Source of the DNA: JABMMZ01 sp040403495 | GTDB lineage: Bacteria > Bacteroidota > Bacteroidia > NS11-12g > UBA955 | Direction: 5' to 3' | DNA length: 64,000 bases | NCBI GenBank assembly: GCA_040403495.1 | Contig: JBBAKM010000003.1 | Location: forward strand, 1 to 64,000 | Shown: positions 1 through 8,246 of the stretch, piece by piece | How the letters are laid out: each line of letters starts with the position of its first letter | Numbering within the stretch: the stretch's first letter is position 1 | Position numbers and translations under genes: made by a program | The notes under the pieces: model-generated | Told to the model about the DNA's origin: nothing | Databases searched by the model: none | What the model saw: only the letters and a program-made list of their open reading frames with translations

Positions 1-62
1 TTGTTTCTTCATTTAATAAGTTGTTTATGTGACAACCTATTTCAGGACGGGAGAAATCCAAC

Positions 63-90
63 AAAAAAGCCCCGAAATATCGGGGCTTTT
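63..90 (-). terminator. Rho-independent terminator after tsf
   Basis: An 8-bp stem AGCCCCGA/TCGGGGCT (68-75 with 80-87) and a 4-base loop. The A-run at 63-68 reads as a U-tract on the minus strand, and a T-run follows on the plus strand, so the hairpin could stop transcription both ways. It lies about 25 bases beyond the tsf stop codon and closes the rplM-rpsI-rpsB-tsf operon. Confidence 0.85.
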
Positions 91-112
91 CAATTAAATA
101 TTGTTTGTTTGA

Positions 113-949
113 TTAAGCGCCTAAAGCAACTCTTTTAAAACTTTTTACTACTAAGCCAGCTTCTGTATCAGCAAGCATTTTAGCGATTGTTTTAGAACTA
201 TCTTTAACAAATTCTTGGTTCAATAAAGTGTATTCTTTGTAAAACTTGTTCAAGCGACCTTGAGCAATTTTTTCAGCCATTTCAGCAGGTTTACCTTCAG
301 CTATAGCTTGTTCTTTTCCTACTTCAATTTCTCTAGTGATAACATCTTGTGGAACTTCTGATTCGTTTAAAGCGATTGGATTCATTGCTGCAATTTGCAT
401 TGCAGTGTCTTTTCCAGCAGCAATATTAGCTTCAGATGGTGCGTTGTTTAGTTCAACCAAAACACCCATTCTGTTTCCAGCGTGAATGTATGGAACAATG
501 TTTTCACCTTTTACTAACTCGTATTTAGAAACTTCCATTTTTTCACCTGTTTTACCCATCATATCAAGCAAGGCTTGTTCGATAGTTAAACCATTAACTG
601 TTGAAGCAACTAAAGCTGCAATATCAGCAGGGTGAGTAGACAAAGCTTGGTTAGCGATCATGTTAGCGAAAGCAACGAAATCTTCGTTTTTAGCTACGAA
701 ATCAGTTTCGCAGTTTAATTCAATGATAACACCTACTTTTTTATCTTCGCTTGTTAGGGCAATTACTGCACCTTCTTTTGCTGATCTATCGGCTCTGTTT
801 AAGGAAATCTTTTGACCTTTTTTTCTAAGAAAATCAACGGCTGCGTCAAAATCACCATTGGTTTCAGTAAGGGCTTTTTTGCAATCCATCATACCGGCAC
901 CGGTCATCTGACGGAGTTTGTTTACATCTGCTGCACTAATTGTTGACAT
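113..949 (-). CDS. tsf: Translation elongation factor Ts
   Basis: EF-Ts is the cytoplasmic guanine nucleotide exchange factor that recycles EF-Tu-GDP. The 278-residue protein has the full family length. Its N-terminal UBA-like module contains the signature LRQMTGAGMMDCKKAL (residues 12-27), followed by the core motif ELNCETDFVAKN that contacts EF-Tu. ATG start at 947-949, TAA stop at 113-115. It is the last gene of the rplM-rpsI-rpsB-tsf operon, 58 bases after rpsB, and is followed by a strong terminator. rpsB-tsf adjacency is conserved across bacteria, so the identification is secure. Nothing unusual seen. Confidence 0.98.
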   Translation of the reverse strand: MSTISAADVNKLRQMTGAGMMDCKKALTETNGDFDAAVDFLRKKGQKISLNRADRSAKEGAVIALTSEDKKVGVIIELNCETDFVAKNEDFVAFANMIANQALSTHPADIAALVASTVNGLTIEQALLDMMGKTGEKMEVSKYELVKGENIVPYIHAGNRMGVLVELNNAPSEANIAAGKDTAMQIAAMNPIALNESEVPQDVITREIEVGKEQAIAEGKPAEMAEKIAQGRLNKFYKEYTLLNQEFVKDSSKTIAKMLADTEAGLVVKSFKRVALGA

Positions 950-1007
950 ATAAATAAAATATTAAAACTTTTAAGGGGTATAAAACGTAATTATGAAAGA
1001 AATAAAA

Positions 1008-1754
1008 TTAAGCTTCAGCTGCTTCTTTTTCTACTTTAGATTTCTCTATTTCAACAGCATCTTTCTCTTTTTTTCTATCCATTTGACCTTCTTCAATTGC
1101 TTTAAGAATTTCACCAACAATTAAATTGATTGATTTTGAAGAGTCATCATTTGCAGGAATTGCAAAATCGATATTGCTTGGATCACTATTGGTATCAACC
1201 ATAGCGATAGTAGGAATATTTAATTTGATTGCTTCTGCTACAGCTAAGTGTTCTTTTTTAACATCAACGATGAACAATGCTGAAGGTAATTTTGCCATAT
1301 CAGCAACACCACCAAGAACAGAAATAAGCTTTGCTTTTTCACGCTCTAACATTAATTTTTCTTTTTTGTTAATATTAGCGTAAGTTCCATCATTAGCCAT
1401 TTTATCAATGGTTTGCATTTTTTTGATAGACTTTCTAACTGTTGCGAAGTTTGTTAACATACCACCCAACCATCTTTCTGTTACGAAAGGCATACCTGCT
1501 TGTTTAGCAGCTTCTTGGATAATATCTTTTGCTTGTTTTTTCGTAGCAACAAACATGATTTTTTTACCAGATTTAACAAAATTTCTAATAGCAGAAGTTG
1601 CTTCGTCTAACTTCTGTCCTGTTTTGTTTAAATCGATGATATGAATACCATCTTGTTCCATGAATATGTATGGAGCCATTTTCGGATTCCATTTGCGAGT
1701 AAGGTGTCCAAAGTGACATCCTGCTTCCAATAATTGTTCTTTTGATACTGACAT
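1008..1754 (-). CDS. rpsB: 30S ribosomal protein S2 (uS2)
   Basis: uS2 binds the 30S subunit late in assembly and helps recruit S1. The 248-residue sequence opens with the family pattern LLEAGCHFGHLTRKWNPKM and contains FVATKKQAKDII, TERWLGGMLTNF and the PSALFIVDVKKE / IPTIAMVDTNSDPS blocks that define S2. The C-terminus is a charged Lys/Glu tail, common in Bacteroidota. It lies 12 bases downstream of rpsI and 58 bases upstream of tsf, all on the minus strand, so one transcript is likely. Confidence 0.98.
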   Translation of the reverse strand: MSVSKEQLLEAGCHFGHLTRKWNPKMAPYIFMEQDGIHIIDLNKTGQKLDEATSAIRNFVKSGKKIMFVATKKQAKDIIQEAAKQAGMPFVTERWLGGMLTNFATVRKSIKKMQTIDKMANDGTYANINKKEKLMLEREKAKLISVLGGVADMAKLPSALFIVDVKKEHLAVAEAIKLNIPTIAMVDTNSDPSNIDFAIPANDDSSKSINLIVGEILKAIEEGQMDRKKEKDAVEIEKSKVEKEAAEA

Positions 1755-1766
1755 CTGTAAGGTGTA

Positions 1767-2153
1767 TTAGCGTTTGCTGAATTGAAATCTTTTTCTTGCT
1801 TTCTTTTGACCTGGTTTTTTTCTTTCAACCATTCTATCATCTCTTGTCAATAAACCGTGTGGTTTCAAAAGTGGTCTGTTCTCAGGGTTTATTTCACATA
1901 ATGACTTAGAGATAGCTAAACGAATAGCCTCTGCTTGTCCTGTAACTCCTCCACCATCAACATTTACTTTGATAGCAAATTTGCCTACATTGTCTGTCAA
2001 TTGCAAAGGTTGTAAAACCTTAGACTGATTAACGATTGTAGTGAAATAAGCATCATACGGTTTATTGTTGATGATTATGTCGCCATTGCCATCTTGAACG
2101 TAAATTCTAGCAACTGCTGTTTTTCTTCTTCCTGATTTATTTGTAACTTCCAT
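1767..2153 (-). CDS. rpsI: 30S ribosomal protein S9 (uS9)
   Basis: uS9 is a 30S head protein whose C-terminal tail reaches the P-site tRNA. The 128-residue protein has the opening SGRRKTAVARIYV, the central GGGVTGQAEAIRLAISKSL and the very basic end KPGQKKARKRFQFSKR with the terminal Lys-Arg typical of S9. It is full length, 17 bases downstream of rplM and 12 bases upstream of rpsB. rplM-rpsI is an almost universal bacterial gene pair. Confidence 0.98.
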   Translation of the reverse strand: MEVTNKSGRRKTAVARIYVQDGNGDIIINNKPYDAYFTTIVNQSKVLQPLQLTDNVGKFAIKVNVDGGGVTGQAEAIRLAISKSLCEINPENRPLLKPHGLLTRDDRMVERKKPGQKKARKRFQFSKR

Positions 2154-2170
2154 GTATTAAATTTGATGGA

Positions 2171-2617
2171 TTATTTAATGGTTAATTCTTTTGGTTGTTG
2201 AGCTTGGTGAGGATGTTGGTCAGCATCATAAACAAATAGATTTCTGAACATTTCTCTTCCCAATCTGTTTTTTGGCAACATGCCTTTAACCGCTTCTTCT
2301 AATAATGCAATTGGTTTTTTGTTTACCAAATCAGAAGCGCTTACTCTTTTTTGACCACCTGGGTAGCCAGAGTAAGTGATGTATTCTTTGTCTTGTAACT
2401 TAGTACCTGACAATTTTACTTTTCCTGCATTTAGAACAATTACACAATCTCCATTGTCTGAATGAGGAGTGTAATCGGTTTTGTTCTTACCAATTAAGGC
2501 TGCAGCTATCTGTGAAGCTAGTCTGCCTAGCACTTTATCACTTGCATCTACCACGTACCAGTTCTTTTGAATGGTCGCTTTGTTGGCGTATACTGTTTTG
2601 TAACTTATTGAATCCAC
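2171..2617 (-). CDS. rplM: 50S ribosomal protein L13 (uL13)
   Basis: uL13 is an early 50S assembly protein. The 148-residue sequence contains WYVVDASDKVLGRLASQIA, the TPHSDNGDCVIVLNA strand and the GMLPKNRLGREMFRNLFVY block typical of L13. The start codon is GTG (2615-2617). It is chosen because the resulting N-terminus (MDSISYKTVYANKAT) has the pattern I recall for Bacteroidota L13 and no in-frame ATG lies near. First gene of the operon, with a promoter of the Bacteroidota type about 30 bases upstream. Confidence 0.97.
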   Translation of the reverse strand: MDSISYKTVYANKATIQKNWYVVDASDKVLGRLASQIAAALIGKNKTDYTPHSDNGDCVIVLNAGKVKLSGTKLQDKEYITYSGYPGGQKRVSASDLVNKKPIALLEEAVKGMLPKNRLGREMFRNLFVYDADQHPHQAQQPKELTIK

Positions 2618-2646
2618 GTCTGTATGTTGATAAATTTTTGGGAGCG

Positions 2647-2678
2647 CAAAATTAGATAATCATATTGAGAATACCAAA
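2647..2678 (-). promoter_or_regulatory. Promoter of the rplM-rpsI-rpsB-tsf operon
   Basis: On the minus strand, TTTG (2675-2678) is followed after 20 bases by TAATTTTG (2647-2654). This matches the primary sigma consensus known for Bacteroidota (TTTG - 17 to 23 bases - TAnnTTTG). The inferred start point near 2640 gives a leader of about 23 bases before the rplM GTG. Confidence 0.7.
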
Positions 2679-2692
2679 CAGTCTTGTAAAAT

Positions 2693-3811
2693 TTATTTGA
2701 TTTTTTCTTCAATTTCTTTGTAAACCCTTACCAATACACGTTTCTGCGACTCCCAATCATAATGTTTTTTTACAGCCAACTTTCCGTTTTCTGACATTTG
2801 TTCAGTTTTTAGTACATCCCTGTGTATTGTTTCTATTGCCTCTGCTATCTCTTTACTGTCTCGAGGTGATACACAAAGTCCACATCCATTGCCCTCTACT
2901 ACTTCTTTGTACAAAGGAAATGATGAGGTTATTATTGGTAATCCTACTGCCATGTATTCAAATAACTTGGTCGGATAACTCTCCATTGAATTTTTCATGG
3001 GCCATATTATACACATCCCTATGTCCATTTTCTCGGCCAATGCATACCCCTCCTCTAATCTTTTCCTTCCATAAAAATGCAACTGTTCTTTAATATCGTT
3101 GTAATAATCTAACTGTTTTATTTTGGCTGACAAATCGGAATACAACTCCCCTACCACATGAAAATGAACATTCACCCCTTTTGCCTTCAACTGCTTTACA
3201 CTTTCTATAATTTCTAAAATACCCCTGCTCTCTAACACAATACCTATGTAAAACAAGTTCAACTGTTGTTTAAATTCTTTCTTTTCGAACTTCTTAAAAA
3301 ATCCTATGTCACAATAATTGAGCACAACCGAATAATTAGCCTTTAACAACTCATACCTTTTTTGATAACTCTTCTCAGCCAAAATCACATGAAATCGCTT
3401 GACAGCCATTTTCTCAAAAAAATTAAAAATCTTAAATGCCATTTTCTGATTCCTAATCCATGGTTTGTCAAAAATATCCTCTGCTATATTTTCGTGTACA
3501 TCATAAATTACTTTTTTACCAAACATTGAAAACAAAATGCCACAAGGAATTAATTCAGGGTCGTGAAAATGATAAATTTGAGCCTTTTGCTTAATCGCCA
3601 AACGAAACATTAATAACCAAGAAAATAAAACCCTAACATTCCTGTTGCGAAAAACTTTAAATGGAATAATATGAACCCCATTTACTGTCTCCCTTTGAGG
3701 ATGATGTGCTATTAAAGTTACTTCATAGTCCTCTTTTAATGCCTGACACATTTTATAAAAAATCCTAGTATCCATTGCATAATGGACCGAACTTAAATGG
3801 CAAACTTTCAT
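2693..3811 (-). CDS. Glycosyltransferase family 4 protein
   Basis: A GT-B fold retaining glycosyltransferase of the GT4 type, probably transferring a nucleotide-activated sugar to a surface polysaccharide or lipid-linked glycan at the inner face of the membrane. The N-terminus (MKVCHLSSVHYAMDTRIFYK) and the C-terminal donor-binding half fit the family: KLFEYMAVGLPIITSSFPLYKEVV is the usual E-x7-E region, then GCGLCVSPRDSKEIAEAI. No signal peptide. The frame opens further at a TTG (3832), but that codon lies inside a TATATTTG promoter box. The ATG at 3809-3811 is therefore taken, giving about 372 residues. Substrate unknown; it is not part of a visible sugar cluster here. Confidence 0.85.
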   Translation of the reverse strand: MKVCHLSSVHYAMDTRIFYKMCQALKEDYEVTLIAHHPQRETVNGVHIIPFKVFRNRNVRVLFSWLLMFRLAIKQKAQIYHFHDPELIPCGILFSMFGKKVIYDVHENIAEDIFDKPWIRNQKMAFKIFNFFEKMAVKRFHVILAEKSYQKRYELLKANYSVVLNYCDIGFFKKFEKKEFKQQLNLFYIGIVLESRGILEIIESVKQLKAKGVNVHFHVVGELYSDLSAKIKQLDYYNDIKEQLHFYGRKRLEEGYALAEKMDIGMCIIWPMKNSMESYPTKLFEYMAVGLPIITSSFPLYKEVVEGNGCGLCVSPRDSKEIAEAIETIHRDVLKTEQMSENGKLAVKKHYDWESQKRVLVRVYKEIEEKIK

Positions 3812-3829
3812 TTTTAGAGACAAGGGCGG

Positions 3830-3837
3830 CAAATATA
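3830..3837 (-). promoter_or_regulatory. -7 promoter box for the GT4 gene
   Basis: Minus-strand TATATTTG matches TAnnTTTG exactly. A start point about 7 bases downstream (near 3823) leaves a short leader before ATG 3811 and rules out the upstream TTG at 3832 as start. No clear TTTG partner was found upstream. Confidence 0.5.
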
Positions 3838-3976
3838 ATGTTATTATTGATATTAATCCATTGTGCTACTTTATTAATACTCTCATTATCAAACAAAACA
3901 TATTGCCTTTTTATGGGTTATTTAATAGAATGTAAATAAGAATTATTATTTAGAACGATTATAAGAAATAAAATAA

Positions 3977-3984
3977 TAATTTTG
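3977..3984 (+). promoter_or_regulatory. -7 promoter box for the sdh operon
   Basis: TAATTTTG fits TAnnTTTG and lies 29 bases before the sdhC ATG. No matching TTTG is visible at the usual distance upstream. The divergent interval between the GT4 gene and sdhC (3812-4013) otherwise holds only AT-rich sequence. Confidence 0.5.
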
Positions 3985-4013
3985 CACCTTAAATAAAATT
4001 ACAAAGAAAAGAT

Positions 4014-4790
4014 ATGAATTGGTTATCGAGTTTTCTAAAATCAAGTATCGGAAAAAAACTATTAATGGCCTTAACTGGGCTGTTTTTATGCACTTTCCTC
4101 GTGGTCCATTTGACCGGAAATTTACAGTTATTCAAAAATGATGGTGGTCTGGCATTTAATGAATACGCCGTATTCATGACGACCAACCCTCTTATTAAGT
4201 TTACATCTTATGGCCTTTATGCCACCATTTTGTTTCACGCTTTTTGGGGAATCTATTTGGTTTACGACAATAAAAAAGCCCGTCCTGTAGCCTATGCTCA
4301 GGTTGACGGAAAAGCAAATAGCGGTTGGGCAAGCAGAAATATGGGACTTTTGGGTACTATTATTCTTGTTTTTATCGTATTACACATGACTGGTTTTTGG
4401 GCTAAATACAAATTTGGCGAAGTTCCTTACACCGATTATCATGTTAATCTAACCGATGGCGAAATTACAGCCTATCCTTATGATGGAACTATCAATGGTA
4501 AAATTGAAAAATTTACTGAGCAAGGTTTTGAAAGAGTCATTGTTAAAGATTTATACGCAGTAGTAAATGATGCTTTCAAAAATCCTTACGTAGTTATTTT
4601 TTATATTATAGCAATGCTGGCCCTAGCCTTTCACTTAATCCATGGTTTCAAAAGCGCATTCCAAACTTTAGGGCTCAACCATAAAAAATACAATCAATTA
4701 ATTAAAAATATTGGAATTGGTGTGTTTGGCATAATCGTTCCAATACTATTCGCTGCTATGCCAATTTACTTTTTACTTTTCAACCATTAA
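4014..4790 (+). CDS. sdhC: Succinate dehydrogenase cytochrome b subunit (b558 type)
   Basis: The single membrane anchor of a type B succinate:quinone oxidoreductase, passing electrons between SdhB and menaquinone. The 258-residue protein shows five hydrophobic helices. Candidate haem-ligand histidines lie in VVHLTGN, LFHAFWG, VLHMTGF and AFHLIHGF, consistent with a dihaem fold and with the absence of an sdhD gene. A hydrophilic loop of about 60 residues (roughly 135-195) separates helices 3 and 4. It begins the sdhC-sdhA-sdhB set, 15 bases before sdhA. Confidence 0.95.
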   Translation: MNWLSSFLKSSIGKKLLMALTGLFLCTFLVVHLTGNLQLFKNDGGLAFNEYAVFMTTNPLIKFTSYGLYATILFHAFWGIYLVYDNKKARPVAYAQVDGKANSGWASRNMGLLGTIILVFIVLHMTGFWAKYKFGEVPYTDYHVNLTDGEITAYPYDGTINGKIEKFTEQGFERVIVKDLYAVVNDAFKNPYVVIFYIIAMLALAFHLIHGFKSAFQTLGLNHKKYNQLIKNIGIGVFGIIVPILFAAMPIYFLLFNH

Positions 4791-4805
4791 AAATCAATCT
4801 AAAAA

Positions 4806-6812
4806 ATGTCAATTAATAAATTAGATTCAAAAATTCCTGAAGGTCCAATAGATCAAAAATGGACTAAATACAAATCTTCAGTTCCTTTGGTTAATCCTGC
4901 CAACAAAAGAAGTTTAGAAATTATTGTAGTTGGAACTGGCTTAGCTGGTGCTTCTGCTGCTGCTTCTTTGGCCGAAATGGGATATAAAGTAAAAGCATTT
5001 TGCTTTCAAGATTCTCCAAGAAGAGCACACTCTATTGCGGCTCAAGGTGGTATAAATGCTGCAAAAAACTATCAAAATGATGGCGACAGCACTTACCGTT
5101 TGTTTTATGACACCATCAAAGGTGGTGATTACAGAGCAAGAGAGGGCAATGTTCACCGTTTGGCTGAAGTTAGCTCTAGCATTATTGACCAATGTGTGGC
5201 TCAAGGGGTTCCGTTTGCAAGAGAATACGGTGGACTACTAAGTAACCGTTCATTTGGCGGTACTCAAGTTCAACGTACTTTTTATGCTGCAGGACAAACT
5301 GGTCAACAATTACTTCTAGGCGCATACAGTGCCTTACAAAGACAAGTTGGTATGGGTAATGTAACTTTATATGCCCGTCACGAAATGATGGAAGTCGTAA
5401 CTATTGATGGTAAAGCAAGAGGAATTATTGCCCGTAATCTAATTACAGGCGAATTGGAAAGACACTTCGGTCATGCGGTTTTGTTGTGTACCGGAGGATA
5501 TGGCAACGTATTTTATTTATCAACGAATGCAATGGGAAGTAACGTAACTGCGGCTTGGAAAGCTCACAAAAAAGGTGCGTTCTTTGCAAACCCTTGCTAT
5601 ACACAAATTCACCCAACTTGTATTCCTGTTTCTGGCGACCATCAGTCTAAATTAACATTGATGTCTGAGTCTCTTAGAAATGACGGTAGAATATGGGTGC
5701 CAAAAAATTTAGAAGATGCTAAAGCCGTTAGAGAAGGTAAATTAAAACCAAATGATATTGCTGAAGAAAACAGAGATTATTACTTGGAAAGAAGATACCC
5801 TGCCTTCGGAAACTTAGTACCTCGTGACGTAGCTAGTAGAGCTGCTAAAGAAAGATGTGATGCTGGTTATGGTGTAAACAAAACTGGTCAAGCTGTCTAT
5901 TTAGACTATGCTGCTGCAATTGAACGTTATGGTAAAATAGAAGCGACAAAACAAAACTTAAACAATCCAGAAAAAGCCATTTTAATCAAACTTGGTAAAG
6001 CAGTGGTGAAAGAAAAATATGGTAACTTGTTCGACATGTACGAGCAAATTACTGGTGTTAATCCATACAATGAGCCTATGCAAATATATCCTGCAGTGCA
6101 TTACACCATGGGTGGTTTGTGGGTAGATTATAACTTAATGACAACTGTACCAGGATTATACGCATTGGGAGAAGCTAATTTCAGCGACCACGGTGCCAAC
6201 AGATTGGGTGCTTCTGCATTAATGCAAGGTTTGGCAGATGGTTACTTTGTAATTCCTTACACTATAGGCGCTTACTTAAGCACTGATATTCGTACCAAAG
6301 CAATTCCTACTGACCATGAAGCATTTGTACAAGCTGAGAAAGAAGTTGCAGACAGATTAAATAAGTTAATCAATATCAAAGGAAACAAATCTGTTGATTA
6401 TTTCCACAAAATATTGGGTAAAATCATTTGGGATGAATGTGGAATGGCAAGAAACGAAGCTGGTTTGAAAAAAGCAATTGCCGATGTTCAAGCATTGAGA
6501 AACGAATTTTGGACCAACGTTCGCGTTCCAGGTGAAGTGAATGAATTCAACACCGAATTAGAGAAAGCAGGCAGAGTAGCCGACTTCCTTGAATTGGGAG
6601 AATTGATGTGTAAAGATGCATTAGAAAGAAACGAAAGTTGTGGTGGTCACTTCCGTGAAGAATTCCAAACCGAAGAAGGCGAAGCGCTAAGAGACGACGA
6701 AAACTTCAGCTTTGTATCTGCTTGGGAAATGACACAAGACACCCAATGGCAATTACACAAAGAAGAATTAAAATACGAGAATATTAAAATTGCAGCGAGA
6801 AGCTATAAATAG
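4806..6812 (+). CDS. sdhA: Succinate dehydrogenase flavoprotein subunit
   Basis: Catalytic subunit of complex II, oxidising succinate to fumarate in the TCA cycle. The 668-residue protein has the Rossmann motif GTGLAGASAAASLAEMG (about residues 42-58), the covalent-FAD histidine region RAHSIAAQGGINAA, the substrate-binding stretch around IHPTCIP and the capping HGANRLGASALMQGL. Length and motifs fit the Bacteroidota/epsilon-type B enzyme. sdhB would normally follow at once; here it starts 597 bases later because an unrelated small gene and repeats lie between them. Confidence 0.97.
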   Translation: MSINKLDSKIPEGPIDQKWTKYKSSVPLVNPANKRSLEIIVVGTGLAGASAAASLAEMGYKVKAFCFQDSPRRAHSIAAQGGINAAKNYQNDGDSTYRLFYDTIKGGDYRAREGNVHRLAEVSSSIIDQCVAQGVPFAREYGGLLSNRSFGGTQVQRTFYAAGQTGQQLLLGAYSALQRQVGMGNVTLYARHEMMEVVTIDGKARGIIARNLITGELERHFGHAVLLCTGGYGNVFYLSTNAMGSNVTAAWKAHKKGAFFANPCYTQIHPTCIPVSGDHQSKLTLMSESLRNDGRIWVPKNLEDAKAVREGKLKPNDIAEENRDYYLERRYPAFGNLVPRDVASRAAKERCDAGYGVNKTGQAVYLDYAAAIERYGKIEATKQNLNNPEKAILIKLGKAVVKEKYGNLFDMYEQITGVNPYNEPMQIYPAVHYTMGGLWVDYNLMTTVPGLYALGEANFSDHGANRLGASALMQGLADGYFVIPYTIGAYLSTDIRTKAIPTDHEAFVQAEKEVADRLNKLINIKGNKSVDYFHKILGKIIWDECGMARNEAGLKKAIADVQALRNEFWTNVRVPGEVNEFNTELEKAGRVADFLELGELMCKDALERNESCGGHFREEFQTEEGEALRDDENFSFVSAWEMTQDTQWQLHKEELKYENIKIAARSYK

Positions 6813-6877
6813 TAAGTGGTGTAATGGTTATTTGTATAATGGTTATTAGTGTTTATTTGTTTAATAAGATTTAGGAA

Positions 6878-7312
6878 ATGAGTCAAATCAGAAGTTTTGA
6901 AGATTTAGAATGTTTCAAGTTTTGTAAAGAATTACGACTTGAAGTTTCTGAGTTAGTAAAAACGTTCCCTATTTCAGAACAATACAGATTAACTGATCAA
7001 ATGATAAGATGTTCCCGTTCCACTACAAATAACATAGCAGAAGGTTATGGGCGATTTCATTTTAAAGAAAATATACAGTTTTGTAGAGTGTCAAGAGGCT
7101 CTTTATATGAATTGCTAGACCATCTTGAGATTGCATTAGAAAATCAATATATTGATACCACCAAACTATCCATTTTAGAATTAAAAATAGAAACTTGCCT
7201 TAAATTAATGAATGGTTACATCAATTATTTAAACTCAAAATTAAATTCAAATTACGCATCAGAACCAAAACCCGAGTATAATATTCAAGAAGTTAACAAT
7301 CCCAACTCTTAA
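6878..7312 (+). CDS. Four helix bundle protein (23S rRNA intervening-sequence family)
   Basis: A 144-residue cytoplasmic protein of the S23/four helix bundle family, first noticed in intervening sequences of 23S rRNA genes and related to the Avd accessory protein of diversity-generating retroelements. The typical pattern is visible: FEDLECFKFCKELRLEV near the start, then YRLTDQMIRCSRSTTNNIAEGYGRF (the Q-x3-A/CS-x4-NIAEG block split over residues 42-66), and SRGSLYELLDHLEIAL (about 77-92). The last 20 residues or so are low-complexity Asn/Pro and may be read into repeat sequence. No known catalytic activity. It interrupts the sdh operon, which points to insertion rather than a role in respiration. 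Confidence 0.85.
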   Translation: MSQIRSFEDLECFKFCKELRLEVSELVKTFPISEQYRLTDQMIRCSRSTTNNIAEGYGRFHFKENIQFCRVSRGSLYELLDHLEIALENQYIDTTKLSILELKIETCLKLMNGYINYLNSKLNSNYASEPKPEYNIQEVNNPNS

Positions 7313-7404
7313 CTAATAACCCTTAACCAATAACCCTTTCCCGATAGCTATCGGGACTAATAACCCCTAACTAATAACCAATAACCCTTAACCAATAACC
7401 ATTA
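7305..7404. repeat. Degenerate AATAACC-type tandem repeats with an 18-bp palindrome
   Basis: At least seven imperfect units of the type CTAATAACCCTTAACCAATA fill the space before sdhB. They are interrupted by the perfect palindrome TCCCGATAGCTATCGGGA (7339-7356). The repeats overlap the end of the four-helix-bundle gene and form the leader of sdhB. Their relation to the inverted copies at 6822-6847 suggests they are the right end of the inserted unit. Confidence 0.75.
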
Positions 7405-7409
7405 ACCAA

Positions 7410-8156
7410 ATGAAAATAACATTAAAAGTTTGGAGACAAAAAAATACAAAAAGTAAAGGTCAATTTGAGACCTACAAATTAGACCACGTGTCAGAAGATA
7501 TGTCATTCTTAGAAATGTTTGACGTACTTAACGAACAGTTGATCAATGAAGGCAAAGAACCTGTTGTGTTTGACCACGACTGTCGCGAAGGTATTTGCGG
7601 TATGTGTAGCATGTACATCAATGGCAGACCGCACGGACCTAAAAATGCAGTAACCACTTGTCAATTACACATGCGTTCATTTAAGGATGGCGATATTATT
7701 GTTGTTGAGCCTTGGCGCGCAGCTGCCTTCCCTGTTTTGAAAGATTTATCTGTAGATAGAAGTTCATTTGATAGAATTATGTCAGCAGGTGGATTTGTGA
7801 GTGTGAATACAGGTAATGCCCAAGATGCAAATGCTTTACCAATTGGAAAAGACATTGCAGACGAAGCCTTTATGAGTGCCGCTTGTATCGGATGTGGTGC
7901 CTGTGTGGCGGCTTGTAAAAACGCCAGCGCCATGTTGTTTGTATCTGCCAAAGTATCACAATTGTCATTATTACCACAAGGACAACCTGAGGCTAAAAAA
8001 AGAGCCATTGCGATGGTGAATCAAATGGATGCAGAAGGTTTTGGCTCTTGTACCAACACAGGTGCTTGTAGTGCAGAGTGTCCTAAAGAAATCAGCTTAA
8101 GCAATATAGCACGCTTAAACAGAGAATACCTGTCAGCTAGCGTTGCAGGAGAATAG
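7410..8156 (+). CDS. sdhB: Succinate dehydrogenase iron-sulfur subunit
   Basis: Carries the three Fe-S clusters linking SdhA flavin to the cytochrome b. The 248-residue protein has the plant-type [2Fe-2S] site CREGICGMCSMYING with a later Cys in TTCQLH (N-terminal third). The C-terminal half has CIGCGACVAACKNA and CTNTGACSAECPKE for the [4Fe-4S] and [3Fe-4S] clusters. Start ATG 7410 directly follows the AATAACC repeats. The last 28 codons, the stop and the terminator are part of a 178-bp sequence repeated perfectly 1837 bases downstream. Confidence 0.97.
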   Translation: MKITLKVWRQKNTKSKGQFETYKLDHVSEDMSFLEMFDVLNEQLINEGKEPVVFDHDCREGICGMCSMYINGRPHGPKNAVTTCQLHMRSFKDGDIIVVEPWRAAAFPVLKDLSVDRSSFDRIMSAGGFVSVNTGNAQDANALPIGKDIADEAFMSAACIGCGACVAACKNASAMLFVSAKVSQLSLLPQGQPEAKKRAIAMVNQMDAEGFGSCTNTGACSAECPKEISLSNIARLNREYLSASVAGE

Positions 8157-8246
8157 CATTTTTGATTTATTGATTTTAGATTTTTTAAAGTCATTAATTA
8201 ATTTTAGATTTTTTAAAAGCCCCGAATAGTATTCGGGGTTTTTTGT
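8069..8246. repeat. 178-bp direct repeat, copy 1 (native sdhB tail and terminator)
   Basis: Identical base for base to 9906-10083. It covers the last 88 bases of sdhB, the spacer (which holds two copies of a 17-base AT-rich word at 8173-8189 and 8201-8217) and the terminator. Identity ends abruptly on both sides (8068 G versus 9905 T; 8247 G versus 10084 T). The gene between the copies is the OmpA-like gene. Confidence 0.97.
8215..8244 (+). terminator. Terminator of the sdh operon
   Basis: Stem CCCCGAAT/ATTCGGGG (8220-8227 with 8231-8238), 3-base loop, extended by A-T pairs and followed by a T-run to 8244. It sits about 60 bases beyond the sdhB stop. The T-run also supplies the TTTG (8242-8245) used by the next promoter. 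Confidence 0.9.

Larger units (their letters stand above)
6813..7409. mobile_element. Insertion between sdhA and sdhB carrying a four-helix-bundle gene
   Basis: The whole sdhA-sdhB interval looks like an acquired unit. Two direct copies of TAATGGTTATT (6822-6832 and 6837-6847) follow the sdhA stop. The exact inverse AATAACCATTA (7394-7404) ends 5 bases before the sdhB ATG. Between them are the four-helix-bundle gene (6878-7312) and degenerate AATAACC-type repeats. No transposase is encoded. The inverted ends suggest a non-autonomous mobile or retro-type unit, but boundaries and mechanism are inference. Confidence 0.5.

Noticed and set aside
63..90. Considered whether the repeated GCCCC...GGGGC hairpins (63, 8215, 10052) form a dispersed repeat family
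   Set aside because: The stem sequences outside the duplicated pair differ in flanks and loop; ordinary terminators with similar GC cores explain them.
1628..1840. Overlapping minus-strand frame between rpsI and rpsB
   Set aside because: It is out of frame with two secure ribosomal protein genes and has no similarity signal.
7305..7404. CRISPR-like array in the AATAACC repeat block
   Set aside because: Units are short, contiguous and degenerate with no spacers of constant length, and no cas genes are near.
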